Source: Herbidospora galbida
GTDB lineage: Bacteria > Actinomycetota > Actinomycetes > Streptosporangiales > Streptosporangiaceae
Direction: 5' to 3'
Length of the DNA: 64,000 bases
Assembly: GCF_005233835.1 (NCBI RefSeq)
Contig: NZ_SZQA01000001.1
Span: 372,001 to 436,000, forward strand
Positions 31,980-39,910 of the stretch are shown here, in pieces. The translations under genes and the position numbers were made by a program. The notes beneath the pieces are model-generated. The model was not told the origin of the DNA, did not search any database, and saw only the letters and a program-made list of their open reading frames with translations. Positions within the stretch are counted from its first letter, which is position 1, and each line of letters starts with the position of its first letter.

Positions 31980-33469
31980 CGCTGTGGACCCCGGATCTGA
32001 TGTCCGGACGCCCGGCCGGTGAGCCGGGCCTGCTGCGCAACTTCGTCGACGGCCGGTTCGTGCCGGAGGGGAAGAGGTTCGCCAAGGTCAGCCCGGTCAC
32101 CGGGGAGACGGTCTTCGAGGTCGCCGAGGCGGACGCCGGCACCGTCGACGCGGCGGTCGCGGCGGCCCGCCGCGCCATGCGCGGCCCGTGGGGCCGGATG
32201 GACGAGCGCGAACGCGCGCGGATGCTGAACGCCGTCGCCGACGAGCTCGACCGGCGCTTCGACGACCTGGTCACCGCCGAGGTCGCCGACACCGGCAAGC
32301 CGATCTCGCAGGCCAGGACGCTGGACATCCCGCGCGGCGCGGCCAACTTCCGGGCCTTCGCCGAGATCGTCACCACCACCCCGACCGAGTCGTTCGTCAC
32401 CGGCGGGCGGGCGCTCAACTACGCCGTGCGCAAGCCGGTCGGCGTGGTGGCGGTCATCGTGCCGTGGAACCTGCCGCTGCTGCTGCTGACCTGGAAGGTC
32501 GCCCCGGCGCTGGCGTGCGGGAACGCGGTGATCGTCAAGCCGTCGGAGGAGACGCCCGCCTCGGCCACGCTGCTGGCCGAGGTGATGGCGGCGGTCGGCG
32601 TGCCCGACGGGGTGTTCAATCTCGTCCACGGCTTCGGCCCCGGCTCGGCGGGCGAGTTCCTCACCACCCACCCGGGAGTGGACGCGATCACCTTCACCGG
32701 CGAGTCGGCCACCGGCAGCGCGATCATGCGGGCCGCGGCCGACGGGGTGAAGGCCGTCTCGTTCGAGCTGGGCGGCAAGAACGCCGGGCTGATCTTCGCG
32801 GACGCCGACCTCGACGCCGCCGTGGAGGGCTCGGTCCGCTCCAGCTTCACCAACGGCGGCCAGGTCTGCCTGTGCACCGAACGGCTCTACGTGCAGCGGC
32901 CGGTCTTCGCGGAGTTCACCGAACGGCTGGCCCGGCGGGCCGCCGAGCAGGGCTTCGGCTGGCCGTCCGACCCGGCGACCGGCACGATGCCGCTGATCTC
33001 CCGTGGTCACCGCGAGAAGGTGCTCGGCTACTACGACCTGGCCCGCGCCGAGGGCGCGACCGTGCTGGCCGGCGGCGACGTGCCGGTCTTCGACGACGTG
33101 CGGGACGGCGGCGCGTACGTGCGGCCGACCGTGCTCACCGGCCTCGGCCAGGACGCCAGGACCAACCGGGAGGAGATCTTCGGCCCGGTCTGCCACGTCG
33201 CCCCGTTCGACGACGAGGACGAGGCGTTCGCGCTGGCCAACGACAGCGCCTACGGCCTGGCCGCGACCGTGTGGACCCGCGACGTCGGCCGCGCCCACCG
33301 GGCGGGCGCCCGGCTCGACGCCGGGATCGTGTGGGTCAACACCTGGTTCCTGCGCGACCTGCGCACCCCGTTCGGCGGGGTGAAGGCCTCTGGGGTGGGC
33401 CGCGAGGGCGGCGTACACTCACTCGCCTTCTATTCGGAGCTCACCAACGTCTGCGTGGACCTCTCATGA
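31976..33469 (+). CDS. 2-aminomuconate 6-semialdehyde dehydrogenase
   Basis: The 497-residue NAD-dependent aldehyde dehydrogenase has the oxyanion Asn N165 (PWNLP), general base E264 (FELGGKN) and nucleophile C298 (NGGQVCLC). Within the operon it oxidises 2-aminomuconate semialdehyde, the ACMSD product, to 2-aminomuconate. The closest family is the 2-hydroxymuconic-semialdehyde/aminomuconate-semialdehyde dehydrogenases (AmnC/NbaE type). It overlaps kmo by ATGA and the hydratase by ATGA. Confidence 0.92.
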   Translation: MTLWTPDLMSGRPAGEPGLLRNFVDGRFVPEGKRFAKVSPVTGETVFEVAEADAGTVDAAVAAARRAMRGPWGRMDERERARMLNAVADELDRRFDDLVTAEVADTGKPISQARTLDIPRGAANFRAFAEIVTTTPTESFVTGGRALNYAVRKPVGVVAVIVPWNLPLLLLTWKVAPALACGNAVIVKPSEETPASATLLAEVMAAVGVPDGVFNLVHGFGPGSAGEFLTTHPGVDAITFTGESATGSAIMRAAADGVKAVSFELGGKNAGLIFADADLDAAVEGSVRSSFTNGGQVCLCTERLYVQRPVFAEFTERLARRAAEQGFGWPSDPATGTMPLISRGHREKVLGYYDLARAEGATVLAGGDVPVFDDVRDGGAYVRPTVLTGLGQDARTNREEIFGPVCHVAPFDDEDEAFALANDSAYGLAATVWTRDVGRAHRAGARLDAGIVWVNTWFLRDLRTPFGGVKASGVGREGGVHSLAFYSELTNVCVDLS

Positions 33470-34254
33470 CCGACATCCGGCGCGCGGCCCAGATCCTGCG
33501 CGACGCCTACGACACCGGCACGCCGTGCCCTCCCCTGCGCGGCGACCTGCTGCCCGAGGGGGACGTCGCCACGGCCTACGCCGTCCAGCAGGCGCAGGTG
33601 GAGCGGTGGACCGCCGAGGGGCGGCGGCCGGTCGGCGCGAAGATCGGGCTGACCAACCCCGTCGTCCAGAAGGCCCTCGGGGTCTTCCAGCCCGACTTCG
33701 GGGTGCTGTTCGCCGACATGGCGGTGCCCGACGGCGCGGAGGTCGCCCCCGGGCGGGTGCTCCAGCCGCGGGTGGAGGCGGAGATCGCGTTCGTCCTCGG
33801 CGCCGACCTGCCTCACGAGCAGGTGACGGTCGTGGACGTCGTCCGCGCGACCGACCACCTGCTGCCGGCCATCGAGATCGTCGGCTCGCGGGTGGCGAAC
33901 TGGGACATCTCCATCGTCGACACCGTCGCCGACAACGCCTCCAGCGGCCTGTTCGTGCTCGGGACCAGCCCCCGCCGCGTCGCCGACGTGGACCTGCGGC
34001 TGTGCGGGGCGGTGCTCGAACACGACGGCGAGCCGGTCTCGGTCGGCGCGGGCGCGGCCTGCCTGGGCAACCCGGCGCACGCCGTGGCCTGGCTCGCCGG
34101 GACGCTCACACGGGCGGGCCGCCCGCTGCGGGCCGGTGACGTGGTGCTCTCGGGCGCGCTGGGGCCGATGGTCCCGGTGACCCCGGGCGCGGCCTACGAG
34201 GCGCGCATCTCGGGGCTCGGGTCGGTCAGAACCTGTTTCGGAGGTCTGCGTTGA
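33466..34254 (+). CDS. 2-oxopent-4-enoate hydratase
   Basis: The 262-residue protein belongs to the fumarylacetoacetate-hydrolase-like hydratase/decarboxylase family. Metal-binding region: [27 protein letters not shown] and [11 protein letters not shown]. It adds water to 2-oxopent-4-enoate giving 4-hydroxy-2-oxovalerate. Its paralogue at 36157 is taken as the decarboxylase; the two are distinguished here by closeness to MhpD/DmpE-like features ([16 protein letters not shown]), which is a judgement by eye. Coupled to both neighbours. Confidence 0.85.
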   Translation: MTDIRRAAQILRDAYDTGTPCPPLRGDLLPEGDVATAYAVQQAQVERWTAEGRRPVGAKIGLTNPVVQKALGVFQPDFGVLFADMAVPDGAEVAPGRVLQPRVEAEIAFVLGADLPHEQVTVVDVVRATDHLLPAIEIVGSRVANWDISIVDTVADNASSGLFVLGTSPRRVADVDLRLCGAVLEHDGEPVSVGAGAACLGNPAHAVAWLAGTLTRAGRPLRAGDVVLSGALGPMVPVTPGAAYEARISGLGSVRTCFGGLR

Positions 34255-35156
34255 ACACCGGAGTGGCGGTGATCGGTTCCGGCAACATCGGCACCGATCT
34301 GATGATCAAGGTGCTGCGCCTGTCGAAGACGCTCCGCATGGTCGCGATGGCCGGGATCGACCCCGCCTCCGACGGCCTCGCGCGGGCCCGGCGGATGGGC
34401 GTGGCCACCACCGACAAGGGCGTCGAGGGCCTGGTCGCGATGCCGGAGTTCGCCGACGTCGACGTGGTCTTCGACGCCACCTCGGCCGGGGCCCACCGGC
34501 ACAACGACGAGGTGCTGCGCGCCCACGGCAAGCTCGTCGTCGACCTCACCCCGGCCGCGATCGGCCCCTACGTGGTGCCGCCGGTCAACCTCGACGAGCA
34601 CCTCGGCGAGCGCAACGTCAACATGGTCACCTGCGGCGGCCAGGCCACCGTGCCGATCGTGGCCGCCGTCGGCAGGGTCACCCCCGTCGTGTACGGGGAG
34701 ATCGTCGCCTCCATCTCCTCGCGGTCGGCCGGGCCGGGCACCCGCGCCAACATCGACGAGTTCACCGAGACGACGTCCCGGGCGATCGAGGTGGTCGGCG
34801 GCGCCGAACGCGGCAAGGCGATCATCGTGCTGAACCCGGCCGAACCCCCGCTGCTCATGCGGGACACGGTCTACTGCCTCTGCGCGGACGCCGACCACGA
34901 GGCGATCGCCCGCTCGGTGACCGAGATGGTGGCCTCGGTCCAGGAGTACGTGCCCGGCTACCGCCTCAAGCAGGAGGTGCAGTTCGATCCCGTGGACGCC
35001 CACGTCCCCGCCCTCGGCCGGCGGTTCACCGGCCTCCAGGTGTCGGTCTTCCTGGAGGTCTCCGGCGCGGGCCACTACCTGCCCGAATACGCCGGGAACC
35101 TCGACATCATGACCTCTGCGGCGCTGCGCACGGCCGAACGGATGGTGACCCGGTGA
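34251..35156 (+). CDS. Acetaldehyde dehydrogenase (acylating)
   Basis: The 301-residue protein makes acetyl-CoA from acetaldehyde, CoA and NAD. It has the N-terminal Rossmann motif GSGNIGTDL, the catalytic cysteine in [12 protein letters not shown], and the full DmpF/MhpF length. Start is a TTG overlapping the previous stop (TTGA). It normally forms a channeling complex with the aldolase encoded next, so acetaldehyde is not released. Confidence 0.93.
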   Translation: MNTGVAVIGSGNIGTDLMIKVLRLSKTLRMVAMAGIDPASDGLARARRMGVATTDKGVEGLVAMPEFADVDVVFDATSAGAHRHNDEVLRAHGKLVVDLTPAAIGPYVVPPVNLDEHLGERNVNMVTCGGQATVPIVAAVGRVTPVVYGEIVASISSRSAGPGTRANIDEFTETTSRAIEVVGGAERGKAIIVLNPAEPPLLMRDTVYCLCADADHEAIARSVTEMVASVQEYVPGYRLKQEVQFDPVDAHVPALGRRFTGLQVSVFLEVSGAGHYLPEYAGNLDIMTSAALRTAERMVTR

Positions 35157-36160
35157 ACCGCCTCTACATCCAGGACGTGACCCTGCGCGACGGCATGCAC
35201 GCCATCGCCCACCGCTACACGCCCGAGCAGGTCGCCCGGATCGCCGCCGCGCTGGACGCGGCCGGGGTCGACGCCGTCGAGGTCGCCCACGGCGACGGCC
35301 TGGCGGGCTCCAGCGTCAACTACGGCCACGGCGCGGCCACGGACGCCGAGTGGATCGAGGCCGCCGCGTCCGTCATGACCCGGGCCCGGCTCACCACGCT
35401 GCTGCTGCCCGGCATCGGCACCATCGCCGACCTGAAGGCCGCCCGCGACCTCGGCGTCACCAGCGTGCGCATCGCCACCCACTGCACCGAGGCCGACATC
35501 GCCGCCCAGCACATCGCCTGGGCCAGGGACAACGGCATGGACGTGGCCGGCTTCCTGATGATGTCCCACATGGCCGACCCGGCGACGCTCGCCGGGCAGG
35601 CCAAGCTCATGGAGTCGTACGGCGCGCACTGCGTCTACGTCACCGACTCGGGCGGCCGGCTGCTCATGCGCGACGTCGCCGAACGGGTCGACGCCTACCG
35701 GCAGGTGCTCGACGAGGGCACCGAGATCGGCATCCACGCCCACCACAACCTGTCGCTCGGCGTCGCCAACAGCGTCGTCGCCGTCGAGCACGGCACGACC
35801 CGGGTCGACGCCTCGCTCGCCGGGATGGGCGCGGGGGCGGGCAACGCCCCGCTGGAGGTCTTCGCCGCCGTCGCCGAACTCCACGGCTGGCCGCACGACT
35901 GCGACGTGTTCGCGCTGATGGACGCCGCCGACGACCTCGTCAGGCCGCTCCAGGACCGGCCCGTGCGGGTCGACCGCGAGACGCTCTCGCTCGGCTACGC
36001 CGGGGTCTACTCCAGCTTCCTGCGCCACGCCGAACGCGCCGCCGACCGCTACGGCGTGGACGTGCGCGCCATCCTGGTCGAGCTGGGCCGCCGCCGCATG
36101 GTCGGCGGCCAGGAAGACATGATCGTCGACGTGGCGCTCGACCTCGGAGGAACCCGATGA
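35153..36160 (+). CDS. 4-hydroxy-2-oxovalerate aldolase
   Basis: The 335-residue TIM-barrel aldolase splits 4-hydroxy-2-oxovalerate into pyruvate and acetaldehyde. The DmpG/MhpE pattern is complete: VTLRDGMHA (catalytic Arg-Asp and base His), [20 protein letters not shown], metal-ligand histidines in [11 protein letters not shown], and the C-terminal [15 protein letters not shown] communication domain. GTG start overlaps the dehydrogenase stop (GTGA). Partner of the acylating dehydrogenase. Confidence 0.94.
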   Translation: MNRLYIQDVTLRDGMHAIAHRYTPEQVARIAAALDAAGVDAVEVAHGDGLAGSSVNYGHGAATDAEWIEAAASVMTRARLTTLLLPGIGTIADLKAARDLGVTSVRIATHCTEADIAAQHIAWARDNGMDVAGFLMMSHMADPATLAGQAKLMESYGAHCVYVTDSGGRLLMRDVAERVDAYRQVLDEGTEIGIHAHHNLSLGVANSVVAVEHGTTRVDASLAGMGAGAGNAPLEVFAAVAELHGWPHDCDVFALMDAADDLVRPLQDRPVRVDRETLSLGYAGVYSSFLRHAERAADRYGVDVRAILVELGRRRMVGGQEDMIVDVALDLGGTR

Positions 36161-36891
36161 TCAGTGAGCTCGCAGACCGCCTCGACCAGGCCGCGCTGAC
36201 GGCCACGGCCATCCCCCGCCTCGCGGCGGCGGCCGGTCTCGACCCGGCCGGGGCCTACGACGTCCAGCGGGCGCTGATCGAACGGCGGCTGGCGCGCGGC
36301 GAACGCCTCGTCGGCCTGAAGATGGGCCTGACCAGCCGGGCGAAGATGGCGCAGGTCGGCGTGGACGAGGTCATCTGGGGCCACCTCACCGACGGCATGC
36401 GGATCGACGACGGCGGCGCGCTCGACCTGACGCGGCTGATCCACGCGCGGGCCGAACCCGAGGTCGCGTTCCTGCTCTCCCACGACCCCGAACCGGTCAT
36501 CCGGGCGGTCGCCCCGGCGCTGGAGGTGATCGACTCACGCTTCGAGGGCTTCGACTTCTCGCTGCCCGACGTGATCGCCGACAACACCTCGGCGTCCGGG
36601 TTCGTCGTCGGCCCGTGGCGGCCGGCGCCCGAGGGGCTGGACAACCTCGGCGTGCTGCTGGAGGTCAACGGCCGGGTGGTGCAGACCGGCTCGACGGCCG
36701 CCATCCTCGGCGACCCGCGCCGTGCCTTCGACGCGGCGGTCCGCCTGGCCGGTGGCCGGGGCGTCGAGCTGCGCGACGGCTGGATCGTCCTGGCCGGCGC
36801 GGCGACCGCGGCCGTGCCCTTGAGCCCGGGCGACCACGTCCGCGCGGTGGTCGAGAAGCTCGGCACGGCGTCCTTCAAGGCGGCCTCATGA
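36157..36891 (+). CDS. 4-oxalocrotonate decarboxylase
   Basis: The 244-residue protein is a paralogue of the hydratase at 33466 (both are hydratase/decarboxylase family). Features: [33 protein letters not shown] and [14 protein letters not shown]. In the meta pathway it removes CO2 from 2-oxo-hexenedioate made by the deaminase, producing 2-oxopent-4-enoate. It commonly forms a complex with the hydratase, which matches their shared operon. Overlaps both neighbours. Confidence 0.87.
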   Translation: MISELADRLDQAALTATAIPRLAAAAGLDPAGAYDVQRALIERRLARGERLVGLKMGLTSRAKMAQVGVDEVIWGHLTDGMRIDDGGALDLTRLIHARAEPEVAFLLSHDPEPVIRAVAPALEVIDSRFEGFDFSLPDVIADNTSASGFVVGPWRPAPEGLDNLGVLLEVNGRVVQTGSTAAILGDPRRAFDAAVRLAGGRGVELRDGWIVLAGAATAAVPLSPGDHVRAVVEKLGTASFKAAS

Positions 36892-37313
36892 GCGCGGGCA
36901 AGATCGTGCCCGGGAAGGCCACCCCGCGTGGCCGGTTTCCGCATCTGAAGGTCGCCGGGGGGTTCGCGTTCGTCTCGGGGACCTCCAGCCGTCGTCCCGA
37001 CAACACCATCGCGGGCGCGAGCGCCGACGCGATGGGGACCACGTCGCTGGACATCCGGGTGCAGACCCGGGCGGTGATCGAGAACATCGGCGACATCCTC
37101 GCCTCGGCCGGGGCGGGCCTGTCCGACCTGGTGCAGGTGACGACCTACCTGGTGAACATGAACGACTTCGGCGGCTACAACGAGGTCTACGCCGAGTACT
37201 TCGACGAGACCGGGCCCGCCCGCACCACCGTGGCGGTGCACCAGCTTCCCCACCCCCATCTGCTGATCGAGATACAGGCCGTGGCGCTACTGCCGGAAGG
37301 AGTCGAACAATGA
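36888..37313 (+). CDS. RidA-family 2-aminomuconate deaminase
   Basis: The 141-residue protein has the full RidA fold ([52 protein letters not shown]) and keeps the conserved Arg in [12 protein letters not shown] that binds the carboxylate of the imine/enamine substrate. In tryptophan and 2-aminophenol pathways this family releases ammonia from 2-aminomuconate. The position between the decarboxylase and 3-hydroxyanthranilate dioxygenase genes supports that role. ATG overlaps the previous stop. Confidence 0.88.
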   Translation: MSAGKIVPGKATPRGRFPHLKVAGGFAFVSGTSSRRPDNTIAGASADAMGTTSLDIRVQTRAVIENIGDILASAGAGLSDLVQVTTYLVNMNDFGGYNEVYAEYFDETGPARTTVAVHQLPHPHLLIEIQAVALLPEGVEQ

Positions 37314-37834
37314 CCGACATCACGGAGCCGGTGAACTTCCCTGGCTGGATCGAGGGCAACAAGCACCTGCTCAAGCCACCGGTCGGCAACAAGGAGATGT
37401 TCCCGGGCGGGTCGGACTTCATCGTGCAGGTCGTGGGCGGCCCCAACCAGCGCACCGACTTCCACGTCGACCCCTATGAGGAGTTCTTCTACCAGGTCAA
37501 GGGCAACATGCACGTCAATCTCATGACGCCTGACGGGCCTCGGACGGTGCACATCCGCGAGGGCGAGATGTGGATGCTGCCGGGCGACGTGCCCCATTCG
37601 CCGCAGCGGCCCGAGGCCGGGTCGATCGGCATGGTGGTCGAGCGGGTGCGCGAGGAGGGCACGCTGGAGAAGTTCCAGTGGTACTGCCTCGACTGCGGCC
37701 ACCTGCTGCACGAGGTCGAGCTCCAGGTCCGCGACATCGTCAAGGACCTGCCGCCGGTCTTCCAGGCCTTCTACGCCGACGAGGCCGCCCGCACCTGCGC
37801 CGAGTGCGGCGCGCTCCACCCGGGCAAGGGCTGA
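37310..37834 (+). CDS. haaO: 3-hydroxyanthranilate 3,4-dioxygenase
   Basis: The 174-residue cupin opens the ring of 3-hydroxyanthranilate to 2-amino-3-carboxymuconate semialdehyde. Iron ligands H52, E58 and H96 and substrate-binding R48 fit the family ([23 protein letters not shown]). The second, rubredoxin-like site of bacterial enzymes is complete: C126/C129 and C163/C166. It overlaps the deaminase by ATGA and the decarboxylase by one base (TGATG). Confidence 0.95.
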   Translation: MTDITEPVNFPGWIEGNKHLLKPPVGNKEMFPGGSDFIVQVVGGPNQRTDFHVDPYEEFFYQVKGNMHVNLMTPDGPRTVHIREGEMWMLPGDVPHSPQRPEAGSIGMVVERVREEGTLEKFQWYCLDCGHLLHEVELQVRDIVKDLPPVFQAFYADEAARTCAECGALHPGKG

Positions 37835-38838
37835 TGGCCGGGCCCGTCGTCGACGTCCACACCCACCTGGTGCCGAAGGGGTGGCCCGACCTGGCCGCCC
37901 GGTGCGGCGGCACGGGCTGGCCCTGGCTGCGCGTCGACTCCGAACGCGCCGCCATGATCATGGTGGGCGAGACCGAGTTCCGCCCGATCGGCGCCGAGGC
38001 CTGGGACCCCGGCACCCGCCTGGCCGACATGGACGCCGACGGCGTCGACGTGCAGGTCGTCTCGCCCACGCCGGTCTTCTTCTCGTACGACCGCCCGGCC
38101 GACCAGGCCGTCAAGGTCGCCCGCATCTTCAACGACCTCACGCTGGAGATGACCGGGAACAGCGAACGGTTCGTGCCGTTCTGCCAGGTGCCGCTCCAGG
38201 ACCCGGAGGCGGCGTGCGAGGAGCTCGACCGCTGCCTGGCCGACGGCCACGCGGGCGTCGAGATCGGCAACCACGTCGGCGACCGCGACCTCGACGACGC
38301 GGGCATCGTGATGTTCCTGCGGCACTGCGCGGAGGTCGGCGCGCCGGTCTTCGTCCACCCGTGGGACATGCCCGGCGGCCCGAGGCTCGACCGGTGGATG
38401 GCGCGCTGGCTGACCGGCATGCCGGCCGAGACGCACCTGTCGGTGCTGGCGCTCATCCTCGGCGGCGTCTTCGACCAGGTCCCGGAGACGCTGCGGCTGT
38501 GCTTCGCCCACGGCGGCGGCAGCTTCCCGTTCTGGCTCGGCCGCGCCGACAACGCCTGGCACCGCCGGGGCGACGTGGTGCGCGGCCGGTCGGCGCACCC
38601 GCCGAGCCACTACGTCGACCGGTTCTCCGTCGACAGCGTCGTGTTCGACCCGGCGGCGCTGCGGCTGCTGGTGGACGTGCTGGGCGACGACCGGGTCATG
38701 GTCGGCAGCGACTACCCGTACCCCCTGGGCGAGCGCCCGGTCGGCAAGGTCGTGCGCGACGCGGAGTTCCTCGGCGCGGAGCAGCGGGACAAGCTGCTGT
38801 CCGGCAACGCCCTGCGCTTCCTCGGGAGAACACGATGA
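37834..38838 (+). CDS. 2-amino-3-carboxymuconate-6-semialdehyde decarboxylase
   Basis: The 334-residue zinc enzyme belongs to the amidohydrolase_2 family. Ligands H9, H11 (VDVHTHL), H175 (FVHPWDMPG) and D293 (VGSDYPYP), and catalytic H226 (FAHGGG), agree with ACMSD. It decarboxylates the unstable HaaO product before it cyclises to quinolinate, which steers flux to 2-aminomuconate. Located next to haaO and coupled to it. The DYPYPLGE sequence is characteristic of ACMSD. Confidence 0.94.
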   Translation: MAGPVVDVHTHLVPKGWPDLAARCGGTGWPWLRVDSERAAMIMVGETEFRPIGAEAWDPGTRLADMDADGVDVQVVSPTPVFFSYDRPADQAVKVARIFNDLTLEMTGNSERFVPFCQVPLQDPEAACEELDRCLADGHAGVEIGNHVGDRDLDDAGIVMFLRHCAEVGAPVFVHPWDMPGGPRLDRWMARWLTGMPAETHLSVLALILGGVFDQVPETLRLCFAHGGGSFPFWLGRADNAWHRRGDVVRGRSAHPPSHYVDRFSVDSVVFDPAALRLLVDVLGDDRVMVGSDYPYPLGERPVGKVVRDAEFLGAEQRDKLLSGNALRFLGRTR

Positions 38839-39848
38839 TGCTGGTGGCGGTCATGCCCGGCCTGACGGCCGACCCCGATCTGGTCCGGCACATCGCCGAG
38901 ACGGAGTTCCGGCGCCTGGGAGTCGACGGCCGCGTGGTGACCGGCCTCGACGAGACGGCCGACGCCGTGGTCGCGCTGGGCCGCCCGGTCCCGCACCCCG
39001 CCCCCGTCGTCTGGTACGACCCCGCCGACACCGGCCCGGTCGAGGTCTCCCCCGGTTCCGTCCACCTGTACGGCCGGGGTCTCTGGGGCCTGACCTGGGC
39101 GATCCGGCACGCCTTCCACCGCCTGCGGCACCCCGCCGAGCGCGTCGCCTACGGCCCCGGCGACGAGCAGTGGGGCGACCTGCGCCTGCCGCCGCACCAC
39201 GACGGCGGCCCGTTGCCGGTCGCGGTGCTCATCCACGGCGGCTACTGGCGCTCGATCTGGGCCGCCGACCTGATGGACGCCCTCGCCGTCGACCTGGCCG
39301 AGCGCGGCTACGCCGCCTGGAACCTCGAATACCGCCGCCCCGACCGGCACGGCTGGCAGGCCACCGTCGCCGACGTCGCGGCCGGCCTCGACCGCCTGAC
39401 CGGCCTCGACTTCCTCGACCTCGACCGCGTCGTGGTCTTCGGCCACTCGGCGGGCGGCCAGCTCGCCCTGCGCGCCGCCGCCGACCAGGCCCGGATCGCC
39501 CTGGCCGTCTCCCTCGCCGGGGTGGTCGACCTCACCGAGGGCGAACGCCGCCGGGTCGGGACGGGCGCGGTCGCGCACGCCCTCGGCGGTCCCTCCGCCG
39601 ACCTCCCCGAGGTGTACGCCGCCGCCGACCCGATGAGCCGCCTGCCGCTCGGCGTGCGACAGCTCATCGTCGTGGGCGCCGACGACGACCTCGACCTGCT
39701 CGACTTCAACCGCCGCTACGCCGCCGGGGCTCGTGCGGCGGGCGACGACGTCACGTATCTCGAACGGCCGGGCGACCACTTCGCGGTGATCGACCCGGCG
39801 TCCGAGATCTGGGTTTCGACGATGACCGAGGTGGACGCATTGACGTAA
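38835..39848 (+). CDS. Kynurenine formamidase-like alpha/beta hydrolase with extra N-terminal domain
   Basis: The 337-residue protein ends in an alpha/beta hydrolase (about 110-337) with the oxyanion HGGYW (134-138), nucleophile S205 in GHSAGG and a late D/H pair (DDDLD, DHFAV). This fits an esterase-type kynurenine formamidase hydrolysing N-formylkynurenine; no other gene in the operon could do this step. Residues 1-105 form an extra segment (MPGLTADPDLVRHIAE; ADAVVALGRP) that looks like a worn domain of the hydroxyacid-dehydrogenase N-terminal type, but this is a guess. Last gene of the operon; starts at ATGATG overlapping the previous stop. Confidence 0.82.
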   Translation: MMLVAVMPGLTADPDLVRHIAETEFRRLGVDGRVVTGLDETADAVVALGRPVPHPAPVVWYDPADTGPVEVSPGSVHLYGRGLWGLTWAIRHAFHRLRHPAERVAYGPGDEQWGDLRLPPHHDGGPLPVAVLIHGGYWRSIWAADLMDALAVDLAERGYAAWNLEYRRPDRHGWQATVADVAAGLDRLTGLDFLDLDRVVVFGHSAGGQLALRAAADQARIALAVSLAGVVDLTEGERRRVGTGAVAHALGGPSADLPEVYAAADPMSRLPLGVRQLIVVGADDDLDLLDFNRRYAAGARAAGDDVTYLERPGDHFAVIDPASEIWVSTMTEVDALT

Positions 39849-39910
39849 GACGTCATACGAATTACGTTCCCCGGTGGGCCTCGCGCCCTCACCGGAAGAA
39901 AGGAACCACT

